Positions 1 through 6,714 of a stretch of DNA of 7,611 nucleotides are shown here, piece by piece. Below the pieces are notes generated by a model. The model did no database searches and had not been told where the DNA came from. It was given only the letters and a program-made list of their open reading frames with translations. The DNA comes from Bacteroidales bacterium UBA4073 (GTDB lineage Bacteria > Bacteroidota > Bacteroidia > Bacteroidales > Tenuifilaceae), in the NCBI GenBank assembly GCA_002383425.1, contig DFYV01000100.1, forward strand, positions 4,703 through 12,313, written 5' to 3'. Positions within the stretch are counted from its first letter, which is position 1. Every line of letters begins with the position of its first letter. The position numbers and the translations under genes were made by a program.

Positions 1-10
1 TTTTTTTCAT
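1..10 (-). CDS. Possible first codons of a further gene (partial, runs off left edge)
   Basis: Reading leftwards there is ATG at 10-8 followed by AAA AAA and one more A at the window edge, giving M-K-K. This is a common beginning for exported Bacteroidota proteins. It lies 84 bases downstream of the stop codon of the 154-residue exported protein and points the same way. Only three codons are visible, so the call rests on position and on this typical beginning; it could be chance in AT-rich sequence. Confidence 0.25.
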
Positions 11-94
11 CCGAAAATAACTTATTAAGTTAAACAGTATCAGCACTTTATTTTCATGTGTGTTTGCGTTTTTACAATATCATGGGTGTTTCAT

Positions 95-559
95 TTAGAA
101 ACCTGTTTTAGGAACCTTACGCCAGTATATGGCAATTCCAGCGCAAACACGAGTATCGGTTGCATCCTTGAACTCTTTTTTGCTGGCTAATACCGTTATT
201 TCCAAAATAACATTTTTAGTTTTTTCAACAGTGAACCCAACGGTTTCCATGTAATCATCATTGGCATTATCGTAGAAAACCGTTTTATCATCGGCATTAA
301 TTATTTTGAACTGCACGGGATAGTAACCTTTTTCAGTGCAAATGCCAATTTTATAATCGTAGCCGCCAAAAAGTACTACCTGGTAGTAAAAGGTTTTTTT
401 GGCCTCAACAAGTCGACTCCGCGATTGACCAAATGCTTTAAAATCGGTAATATTGGGTGGCGTGCATTCCCGGATAGTATGAAAACCTGTGCATTGTGCA
501 TTTGCAGCAGTTGCAACCGATAGGGATATGGTAACAAAAAGTAATATTTGCTTTAACAT
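95..559 (-). CDS. Small exported protein of unknown function
   Basis: This encodes 154 residues from an ATG at 559. Residues 1-21 form a signal peptide: Lys3, a hydrophobic core LLFVTISLSVA, and a signal peptidase I site A-N-A before Gln22. The mature protein of about 133 residues should be periplasmic or secreted, with no further membrane segment. It has four cysteines (C23, C32, C74, C139), an even number that would allow disulfides. Residues 56-125 alternate hydrophobic and polar residues with aromatic-rich stretches (FYYQVVLFGGYDYKIGIC), suggesting a beta-sandwich similar in feel to GOLD or pre-peptidase-like domains; this is only an impression. It follows the 296-residue lipoprotein by 24 bases, so the two are probably co-transcribed. 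I do not recognise a named family. Confidence 0.85.
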   Translation of the reverse strand: MLKQILLFVTISLSVATAANAQCTGFHTIRECTPPNITDFKAFGQSRSRLVEAKKTFYYQVVLFGGYDYKIGICTEKGYYPVQFKIINADDKTVFYDNANDDYMETVGFTVEKTKNVILEITVLASKKEFKDATDTRVCAGIAIYWRKVPKTGF

Positions 560-583
560 AGCTAAATATTTTGGGTTAAAACT

Positions 584-1474
584 TTAGTAATTCAAATCAA
601 TAAGCTTACCACGAATATTGGTAACCATTTTTTTTAGCTCTACCAAATCGGACTGGCTAAGCCTTGATTTATCACCACCTGCAATAGTAAAGTGGTTTTG
701 ACTATCGGTAACCACTTTTTCGTCGGTTTGTTTGCTTACTTTTAACTTGAAGAAATCATAGATTGATGATATATCGGAAATCAAATCATCAAATTCAGCC
801 TTGTTACTGTTGTATGCCATAAAGTTTTGGTAATAATTCTCAAAAACAGCGCTTTGCTCAATGACTGTTTCAATGGCTACATGTGAGTTCCCTGTGATTT
901 CAATTGAGTTTACTCCAATGTACATGATTTCAATGGCAGCGCCAATACCAATCATAGATAGCAGTTCCGAATTTCCTGATTCAATGATACTACTGTAAGC
1001 ATTTTGCGAAAAATCGGTGAAAATAGCATCAAGTGAGTCGGGATTGTTAAGATTCAAATCGAAGCGTTTAAAGTAAGCATCATTTAAAATTGAACCTATT
1101 CCTAAATCACCTGAAAGTTCTTGTATTGCTTTTAAGTACTCTGAAGCAAAATTTCGCTGATTGTAAAAATTGGCATAGGCGAAATCGGTAAAATAAACTC
1201 CAAGTGAAACAGCTTTATGCTTAACCATAACGGCCTTTTTCTCCAAGCCAATGGGAGCCATATAGTCAGGGGAAAACTTGACCCCTGAGGTGATGACAAT
1301 TTCAATAACTTCCGATGGCGAAGGCAGCATAATTTCCATAAGTTGCTCAGCAAGGGTATCGGATTCGTGTTCTTCGGTGGCTTCAGGTTGACCTGTTTTA
1401 CATCCCGAGCAAGAGGCCAAAATTCCTAAAACTAAAGTAAATGGTATCAACAAGTTAATACTAATTCGTTTCAT
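584..1474 (-). CDS. Lipoprotein of unknown function (296 aa)
   Basis: The protein starts at ATG 1474. Residues 1-21 are a type II signal peptide with lipobox L19-A20-S21-C22, so Cys22 should be lipidated. A second cysteine (C25) and an acidic linker (EATEEHESD, 31-39) follow, which in Bacteroidota is compatible with outer-membrane sorting. The rest looks mainly alpha-helical. A motif at 91-106 (LGVYxxDxAYAxxYNQ) followed by helix YLKAIQELSGDLGI (113-126) resembles a set of uncharacterised Bacteroidota lipoproteins that I recall; I know no assigned function. Residues 166-205 are small and hydrophobic (LLSMIGIGAAIEIMYIGVNS) and may be a buried hairpin rather than a membrane segment. It lies 119 bases after the ABC transporter and 24 bases before the next exported protein, so it may lead its own two-gene unit. 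Function is not assigned. Confidence 0.92.
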   Translation of the reverse strand: MKRISINLLIPFTLVLGILASCSGCKTGQPEATEEHESDTLAEQLMEIMLPSPSEVIEIVITSGVKFSPDYMAPIGLEKKAVMVKHKAVSLGVYFTDFAYANFYNQRNFASEYLKAIQELSGDLGIGSILNDAYFKRFDLNLNNPDSLDAIFTDFSQNAYSSIIESGNSELLSMIGIGAAIEIMYIGVNSIEITGNSHVAIETVIEQSAVFENYYQNFMAYNSNKAEFDDLISDISSIYDFFKLKVSKQTDEKVVTDSQNHFTIAGGDKSRLSQSDLVELKKMVTNIRGKLIDLNY

Positions 1475-1538
1475 AGGCTACTGATTAGTTAAAGTTTGTA
1501 GTATTAAAGAATCTCATGAAGTTTTTTTTACGCAAATG

Positions 1539-1569
1539 CCAAGATAATGAATTTTTTGGTGATATACAA
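1539..1569 (-). promoter_or_regulatory. Possible Bacteroidota-type promoter for the lipoprotein pair
   Basis: On the minus strand TTG (1569-1567, in TTCTTG) is separated by 20 bases from TATCTTGG (1546-1539). The Bacteroidota housekeeping promoter consensus is TTTG near -33 and TAnnTTTG near -7, with a spacer of about 19-21 bases. The -7 box has one mismatch to that consensus. It lies in the 119-base gap after the ABC transporter and about 65 bases upstream of the lipoprotein ATG. One-mismatch sites are common in AT-rich DNA, so this is only a candidate. Confidence 0.27.
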
Positions 1570-1593
1570 GAATTTAAATGAGAACGAAAAAGT

Positions 1594-4572
1594 TTACCGT
1601 GTTAATCGGGCGAATAATTTTGGTAATGCATTAAATATAAATAATAAGTAGGCTATAATCAGAATAAATCCCAGAACGACAACGTTAAAATGAAATGTAT
1701 TGAACCTCCAATTCCCGATTTGTTTGTAAGGTGCAAGGAAATGCGCCCTCCCCCACCTGTTTGCGGGAATTTTAAAAATCGGATCGATTGATTGAATTAC
1801 TCTGTTTTCAGAAACCTGAAAGGCAACAATATTTTTACGCGATAATGTTAGATCTTCGACACCCTTATTGGTGTGCTGTTGCTTTAGCTTGAGTAAATTA
1901 TGATACCCTCCCAAGCTATCAATTAGCTGGCTGCTGATTAAATCTTTTTCCCTTAATGCTTTTGAGTACCGCTTCTGTAAATCCAGCTGTATTGCGTTGA
2001 GCTGTAGTTCCAATTTTTTAAGGCAAACCGGATTTGAAAGCGAGTCGGAATTCAAATTTAAGTTCAGCTGCGATACCCCATGGGCAATGAGTTCTTTGTA
2101 CCGTAATTGTTCCTTTTTATCCGACGAGCTATTAAGGTTATGTATAAGCTGAAAAATTTTGGGGATCAGATATTGTGAGTTAATACGGCACTGGCTTTCA
2201 ACCATATCAACCATAAAGTAGTGCTTTTCGTAATCATTACTCATGAACTGGTAAACCAGCAAAGCCTCCATCCCCCACATGGAAGGCGATACCATTCCAA
2301 TTACCGGAACATATTCCGGATTTGAGAGGTGATAATTCATACGGTTGAATGGGATTGTAATACCGCTGAATATAATTTGAGGAATTACCAAAAATGGGAC
2401 AATAAGGTATGCCGCCGAGAGCGATCGGAAAATGGTTGAAACAATTAATCCAACTACGTTACCCAGAAAACCCATAAAAAGCATAATAATCCAGGTTTGA
2501 AGAAACATACCCCTCACCTGTAGAATATAGATTGAAATGGCAGTATAAATAAGGGTTTGAATGGCTGTGAGGCTAAAGTAAAACATTACTTTTGAGTTAT
2601 AGTAAGCTTTTTGGCTTAAAAACAGAAAAGCCTCGCGTTTGTTAACATTGGCATCCTTGATAATACTATCAGATGTAATTATCATTCCCAAAAATAAACA
2701 GGCAATTATACTGGTTAAAAAGAAAATGGGGATGTTGTAATTTTCATAGAAAATGTATGTATAGCCACCTGTTTCGTTGGATATTGAATATTTGCTAAAA
2801 GCTGCAATTACCAAAGCCAAAAGAGCTGGAATAACAAAAGCAAAGATAAAAAACTCAACGTCGCGCAATTTGGTTAATGTTAAACGTTTGATGAAGATAT
2901 TCAGCTGACGGATAGGTGAAGCTTTCTCCGATTTGACCTTTGGTAGTGGCAGCTGTAAATTTTCGATTTCCGGTGCAGGAATAAACCTGCTATTCCACTC
3001 AATGGGCGATACTTTTCTTACCTCTGTAAGCTGACCATATTCATCTACCTGTTTCTCCTCAATTATATCAAAAATTTCGTCGGACTTAATATTATGGCAG
3101 GTACTGCACTCAACCTCATCGGCGTCGATATGACCAGCAAGCAGCTTAAAATGGCGTAAAGCTTCCAAAGGGTTACCAAAATAAACCATGTAACCACCCT
3201 GATCCAGAATAAGTATCTTGTCGAAAAGACGGTAAATTTCAGCCGAAGGCTGGTGAATATTGACTACGACCAATCGGCCAGATAGAGCCTGTTCCCTTAA
3301 AAGCGACATAACCCTGAGCGAATCGGCAGAAGAAAGGCCTGAAGTAGGCTCATCAACCAGTAATAGCTTTGGCTCACGGATTATCTCACTAACAATATTT
3401 AACCTTTTCCTTTGACCACCACTTATATTGCGAGATATAGAGCTGCCAACCCTATGATTACGAATTTGGTAAAGTCCAAATTCGGCTAAACGTGCATTTA
3501 CCAGCTCTGCTGTTTGTTCGGGCGTAAAATTACCAAGTGCCAGGCGGGCAATATAGTAAAGGTTTTCAAAGACAGTAAGATTTTCAAAAAGGGAATCGTC
3601 CTGTGGTACATAACCAATAAGTTTTTGGATGTTTGGCAAATTCTCTGAGTAGCGTACCCCGTTCAACGAAATCGTACCCTGCTTAGGGGTGAACGAGCCA
3701 TTTAACAAATTGAACAGCGTTGATTTACCAACACCACTTCCGCCCATTATACCAATAATTTCGCCCGATGTAGCGGTTAAGCTGATATTGTGCAATCCAA
3801 AGCTGGATTTTGAATATCGAAACTGAATGTTTTTCAGTTTCAGTGTGATCGACTCATATACCGATAACCCTTTGAACTGGCCAATTATTTTGCTGTAGTA
3901 AAGCAAAGGTCTGCCATTAAGAGTTAGAACTGAACCGCTTTGAAATAAATATACCGATTTAGGTTGAATGGGCTTAGAGTTTAGCTGTATAGTCTCTTGA
4001 CCATGGTATTTAAAAAAAATGGATTCAGCTTGTGGAAAGTAAACAAATATGAAGTAACCCTTCAGGTTACTTTGCTCAATAAAATGAAATCCGTTAAGAT
4101 TAGGATTATAAGAGCTTACAATTAAAATATTTGAACGGTCAACGGTATCGTATAGCTTACCGGAAACAAAGTTGGTGCAAAGGCCATAAGCTTCAGCTGG
4201 GATTCGGAGATACCCGGAAATACTTTTTATTAAACCGGAAAGATTATTTGAATGGGAAAGTAAAATGGCATTTTTTTGGGCAAACAGGCCGAATTCCAAC
4301 AGATTGATAAGTAATATCAGGCGATGCTGAATGGAGCTGTTTTTATTGAGGTTCAGGCATATTCTTTCAATATCTATTTCCTTTCGGCTGTTCCGGTATT
4401 GTCGTATTACTTCCTTGAGCTCATTCTTTTCGAGTTTTCCCACTTTAGAGTTGACCAACCGGGTGAAAAGTATTTCGGTATATATTTCGGTAAGCCGTTG
4501 AAGGTTTGTGTCGCCCTGAAGGGCGATATGGGCCAAAAGGGTTACCTGCGATTTTACTAATAGCTCATTCAT
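1594..4572 (-). CDS. ABCG-like ABC transporter, fused ATPase and permease, with N-terminal TerB-like region
   Basis: A 992-residue inner-membrane half transporter that probably exports an unknown substrate. In order: residues 1-130, a helical region resembling TerB/DjlA-N domains but without their acidic DG motifs; 140-232, beta-rich, with an FHA-like look (LNSKPI..SVYLF.SG); 243-470, the nucleotide-binding domain. The ATPase is intact: Walker A GGSGVGKST (277-285), Q-loop Q324, signature ISGGQ (383-387), Walker B LLLVDEP (403-409) and H-loop H440 in the ABCG-typical IHQPS. A CSTCH motif (489-493) and linker follow. Membrane segments are near 571-592, 612-632, 662-686, 690-714, 718-740 and 961-983. 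The 220 residues between the fifth and sixth form a large, partly coiled-coil outer loop. Half transporters of this type dimerise. The start is 6 bases after the pseudokinase stop, suggesting translational coupling. The architecture fits a Bacteroidota family I recall; the substrate is unknown. Confidence 0.96.
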   Translation of the reverse strand: MNELLVKSQVTLLAHIALQGDTNLQRLTEIYTEILFTRLVNSKVGKLEKNELKEVIRQYRNSRKEIDIERICLNLNKNSSIQHRLILLINLLEFGLFAQKNAILLSHSNNLSGLIKSISGYLRIPAEAYGLCTNFVSGKLYDTVDRSNILIVSSYNPNLNGFHFIEQSNLKGYFIFVYFPQAESIFFKYHGQETIQLNSKPIQPKSVYLFQSGSVLTLNGRPLLYYSKIIGQFKGLSVYESITLKLKNIQFRYSKSSFGLHNISLTATSGEIIGIMGGSGVGKSTLFNLLNGSFTPKQGTISLNGVRYSENLPNIQKLIGYVPQDDSLFENLTVFENLYYIARLALGNFTPEQTAELVNARLAEFGLYQIRNHRVGSSISRNISGGQRKRLNIVSEIIREPKLLLVDEPTSGLSSADSLRVMSLLREQALSGRLVVVNIHQPSAEIYRLFDKILILDQGGYMVYFGNPLEALRHFKLLAGHIDADEVECSTCHNIKSDEIFDIIEEKQVDEYGQLTEVRKVSPIEWNSRFIPAPEIENLQLPLPKVKSEKASPIRQLNIFIKRLTLTKLRDVEFFIFAFVIPALLALVIAAFSKYSISNETGGYTYIFYENYNIPIFFLTSIIACLFLGMIITSDSIIKDANVNKREAFLFLSQKAYYNSKVMFYFSLTAIQTLIYTAISIYILQVRGMFLQTWIIMLFMGFLGNVVGLIVSTIFRSLSAAYLIVPFLVIPQIIFSGITIPFNRMNYHLSNPEYVPVIGMVSPSMWGMEALLVYQFMSNDYEKHYFMVDMVESQCRINSQYLIPKIFQLIHNLNSSSDKKEQLRYKELIAHGVSQLNLNLNSDSLSNPVCLKKLELQLNAIQLDLQKRYSKALREKDLISSQLIDSLGGYHNLLKLKQQHTNKGVEDLTLSRKNIVAFQVSENRVIQSIDPIFKIPANRWGRAHFLAPYKQIGNWRFNTFHFNVVVLGFILIIAYLLFIFNALPKLFARLTR

Positions 4573-4578
4573 AAGTAA

Positions 4579-5217
4579 TTAGCATGATTTTCCAATAGTT
4601 AGTACTGACTTCCCATCGGCTTTATCAACGGATAAAAAAATTTTGAAGGCACTAAACGTATTTTGCAACAGAATTATATCAATATCGTTTGACCATGAAT
4701 TAGATGGCTGTTGAAATTTATCGGCAAAAAAACCATTATCCTCAGCAGAAATTTGAATTTGTTCCGGCACGTAGGAAACATTTATTGTTGAGCCATTTTC
4801 AAGTACTCCCATGAATTGCTCAAAAATAATCATAACCGACTGATATACAAGGTCTTTATTTGCATATACCACTACTGGCGGTATATTAAAATCAACATGA
4901 ATTTGAATATTAAAAAAATTGATAAAATCGTTCAGTTCAAGAATGGCATGTTTGGCTAAATCGGATAAATCGCAACTTTCGGTAGTTAGGTTTATATCCG
5001 GGTTAAGGAGGTCGGCCATTAGCTGAGCTCGAAGCGAAAACTTTTCGAATCTGATTGTGCTCAAGTCCAGAATATGAATAGTTTCGATTAAAGCAGGGTC
5101 GTTGGACATCGACCTAAGCAGCTGAATTGGCCCTGTAATGCCATTCAAGAGCGTTCGCGATTCAAAACCGACTTGTCGCAAAAGCTCAGCATCCAATAAA
5201 TTAGTGTTATGGTTCAT
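4579..5217 (-). CDS. Degenerate histidine-kinase-like protein (probable pseudokinase)
   Basis: A 212-residue soluble protein with no sensor, membrane or receiver domain. Residues 8-71 match the two-helix DHp (HisKA) dimerisation domain. In the H-box GFESRTLLNG (17-26) aligns with the usual SHE(L/I)RTPLN(A/G), but the phosphoacceptor His is Phe18 and the usual Pro is Leu23. Residues 85-210 resemble the HATPase_c fold. The N-box asparagines appear replaced (Ile130 and Gln134 in QSVMIIFEQF). The G1 box is AEDNGFF (158-164), keeping Asp160 and Gly162 but losing the next glycine. No ATP lid or G2 box is visible. I therefore expect no autophosphorylation, and a scaffold or regulatory role, perhaps for the ABC transporter encoded 6 bases downstream. 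I chose ATG 5217; an in-frame TTG at 5226 would add three residues but lies inside the palindrome. Confidence 0.88.
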   Translation of the reverse strand: MNHNTNLLDAELLRQVGFESRTLLNGITGPIQLLRSMSNDPALIETIHILDLSTIRFEKFSLRAQLMADLLNPDINLTTESCDLSDLAKHAILELNDFINFFNIQIHVDFNIPPVVVYANKDLVYQSVMIIFEQFMGVLENGSTINVSYVPEQIQISAEDNGFFADKFQQPSNSWSNDIDIILLQNTFSAFKIFLSVDKADGKSVLTIGKSC

Positions 5218-5235
5218 GGCTAACAATTGTTAGCC
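5218..5235 (-). promoter_or_regulatory. Perfect 18-bp palindrome abutting the pseudokinase start codon
   Basis: GGCTAACAATTGTTAGCC is its own reverse complement over all 18 bases and ends directly at the ATG (5217-5215) of the pseudokinase gene. As DNA it could be an operator for a dimeric regulator. In the mRNA it could fold into a 7-bp stem (GGCUAAC/GUUAGCC) with an AAUU loop that holds the ribosome entry site. It sits inside the 47-base gap after the symporter stop codon. No oligo-U tract follows on the transcribed strand, so it is not an ordinary intrinsic terminator. Function is inferred, the symmetry is certain. Confidence 0.5.
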
Positions 5236-5264
5236 TAAGTTAATCAAAAAATCGTAGAATGTTA

Positions 5265-6554
5265 CTATTTCGCTCCCAGTTTACCCTCATTCTTAGCTAA
5301 AATAGTAGCAATCATGGCATCGCCAGTTACATTTACTGTGGTACGAAGCATGTCGAGTGGCCTATCGATGGCAAGTATTAGCGCTAAGCCTTCGGTAGGT
5401 AAGCCCACCGAGTTCAAAACAATTATAAGCATCACAATGCCGGCACCCGGCACACCTGCCGAGCCAATAGAAGCCAGCGTGGCAGTAATTAGTATGGTAA
5501 GCATCTGGACAAAGGTTAGCTCAATCCCAAAAACATCGGCAATAAAAACGGTAGCTACAGCCTGGTAAAGGCTGGTTCCATCCATGTTAATAGTTACACC
5601 CACAGGAAGTACAAAACTCGATATTTCGTTAGGCACCTTTAGCTCTTTTTCAACCTGCTCCATGGTTACGGGCAATGTAGCAGCACTTGAACTTGTTGAA
5701 AAGGCTACCAGCTGGGCAGGGAATATTGCCTTATAGAACTTTTTAAATGAAATTTTTGCATATATCCATAGAAATGATGGGTATATGACTGCGACCATTA
5801 AGATTAGGCCAAGTATAACGGTTAAGGCATACAATCCTAACGATGCCAGGAGTTGAACTGATGAGCTTAAATCGGTTCCAACGAAATCGACTAATAGAGA
5901 GACCATTAGGGCAAACACCCCGAACGGGGCAAACTTCATTACAAAATCCACAATTTTAAGGATAACTTCGTTTAACCCCGAGACAAAATCCTTTACAATA
6001 GTCACCTTTGAGTTAGGAACCAGAATTAATGCAACGCCAAAAAGAATGGCAAAGAAAATTACCTGGAGCATCGAGGTGTTACTTGAGGCTGCGCTCACGA
6101 TGTTTTCGGGGACAATATCGACAAGGAATTGAAGGGGCGATTGTTGTGTAATGCTTTCGGCAGCCTGCTGTCGCTGGGCCAAATCAAGGGAATACTTCTG
6201 GAACAACTCCACCCGTTTTGCTTCGTTTACAAATTTTCCGGGACGAATTGCACTCACAAGAGTCAATCCAACGGTAACAGCAATAAGTGTTGTTACAATG
6301 TAAAACGTGATGGTTTTTACCCCAAGTTTCGACAATCGGCTTACATCGCTGAGCCCGCTGATACCGCTAACCAACGAAGCAAAAATTAGGGGCATGGCCA
6401 ATAGCTTAAGCAGATTGAGAAAAATGGTTCCAAAGGGTTTAACGTAATCGGTAGCCAATTGCTGAGCACCCAGTAAAATGGCTAAAAATCCAAAAATAAG
6501 GCCAAGAGCCATTCCTATAAGTATCTTGGCGTAAAGAGGGATTTTGCGAAGCAT
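5265..6554 (-). CDS. Dicarboxylate/amino acid:cation symporter (DAACS, SLC1 family)
   Basis: A 429-residue inner-membrane secondary transporter that takes up an acidic amino acid (glutamate or aspartate) or a related dicarboxylate with cations. The family hallmarks are all present: HP1 serine-rich STSSSAATLPVTM (286-298), TM7 NMDGT (323-327), HP2 tip ASIGSAGVPGAG (361-372), and TM8 with D397, D401, R404, T405, N408 and D412 in DRPLDMLRTTVNVTGD. By alignment with the archaeal aspartate transporter GltPh these correspond to D390, D394, R397, T398, N401 and D405, and D325 to D312. The TM8 arginine favours a substrate with an acidic side chain, and the aspartates favour sodium coupling. The GltPh HP1 Arg276 position is Ser288, as in many bacterial relatives. 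Length is normal. A hydrophilic insert (107-160) lies between TM3 and TM4. The leader of the gene is made of the heptad repeat. I give no symbol because gltP, gltT and dctA cannot be separated with certainty. Confidence 0.96.
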   Translation of the reverse strand: MLRKIPLYAKILIGMALGLIFGFLAILLGAQQLATDYVKPFGTIFLNLLKLLAMPLIFASLVSGISGLSDVSRLSKLGVKTITFYIVTTLIAVTVGLTLVSAIRPGKFVNEAKRVELFQKYSLDLAQRQQAAESITQQSPLQFLVDIVPENIVSAASSNTSMLQVIFFAILFGVALILVPNSKVTIVKDFVSGLNEVILKIVDFVMKFAPFGVFALMVSLLVDFVGTDLSSSVQLLASLGLYALTVILGLILMVAVIYPSFLWIYAKISFKKFYKAIFPAQLVAFSTSSSAATLPVTMEQVEKELKVPNEISSFVLPVGVTINMDGTSLYQAVATVFIADVFGIELTFVQMLTILITATLASIGSAGVPGAGIVMLIIVLNSVGLPTEGLALILAIDRPLDMLRTTVNVTGDAMIATILAKNEGKLGAK

Positions 6555-6556
6555 GG

Positions 6557-6640
6557 TTAAAGTTGAAAGTTAAAAGTTAGAAGTTAAAAGTTAAAGGATA
6601 AAGGTTAAGGTTCAAAGTTCAAGGTTCAAGGTTTAAAATC
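6557..6640 (+). repeat. Heptad block 1, 12 units
   Basis: Twelve consecutive 7-bp units in one phase: TTAAAGT, TGAAAGT, TAAAAGT, TAGAAGT, TAAAAGT, TAAAGGA, TAAAGGT, TAAGGTT, CAAAGTT, CAAGGTT, CAAGGTT, TAAAATC. It is purine-rich on the plus strand and starts two bases from the symporter start codon. The unit drifts step by step from TAAAAGT to CAAGGTT. A 4-base phase break (6641-6644) separates it from block 2. Confidence 0.93.
6586..6616 (-). promoter_or_regulatory. Promoter-like arrangement inside the heptad array, upstream of the symporter
   Basis: On the minus strand TTTG (6616-6613) is followed after exactly 19 bases by TAACTTTT (6593-6586), which matches the Bacteroidota -7 box TAnnTTTG except for the last base. 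The symporter ATG is 31 bases further on. Several other near matches (TAACTTTC, TAACTTTA) occur in the array because the unit itself resembles the box, so this may be a by-product of the repeat. Confidence 0.2.
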
Positions 6641-6644
6641 ATGT

Positions 6645-6714
6645 TAAAAGTTAGAAGTTAGAAGTTAAAGGTTAAAGGTTAAAGGATAAAGGATAAGGTT
6701 TAAAGTTCAGGGTT
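6645..6714 (+). repeat. Heptad block 2, 10 units
   Basis: Ten 7-bp units: TAAAAGT, TAGAAGT, TAGAAGT, TAAAGGT, TAAAGGT, TAAAGGA, TAAAGGA, TAAGGTT, TAAAGTT, CAGGGTT. The order of variants repeats that of block 1 at an offset of 74 bases from 6571, which suggests that one block is a diverged copy of the other. Confidence 0.93.

Noticed and set aside
18..32. Hairpin TAACTT-ATT-AAGTTA as a terminator after the 154-residue protein
   Set aside because: The stem is only 6 bp and mostly A-T, and just four T residues follow on the minus strand before CGG.
1266..1288. 7-bp inverted repeat TCAGGGG/CCCCTGA inside the lipoprotein gene
   Set aside because: It lies within clearly coding sequence, has a 9-base loop and no T-run, and nothing nearby suggests regulation or an insertion boundary.
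1132..1353. Second minus-strand open frame inside the 296-residue lipoprotein gene
   Set aside because: It overlaps the lipoprotein in another frame and has no signal of its own; the lipoprotein has a clear signal peptide and lipobox.
3094..3108. CxxCH in the ABC protein as a c-type heme site
   Set aside because: The motif is in the cytosolic part of the protein without an export signal, so cytochrome c maturation there is not expected.
4324..4560. Plus-strand open frames at 4324-4560, 5314-5568, 6129-6389 and 7156-7362
   Set aside because: Each lies entirely opposite a well-supported minus-strand gene and shows no recognisable domain or leader.
5224..5226. TTG as start codon of the pseudokinase
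   Set aside because: It sits within the perfect palindrome and adds only three residues; the ATG at 5217 directly after the palindrome is the simpler start.
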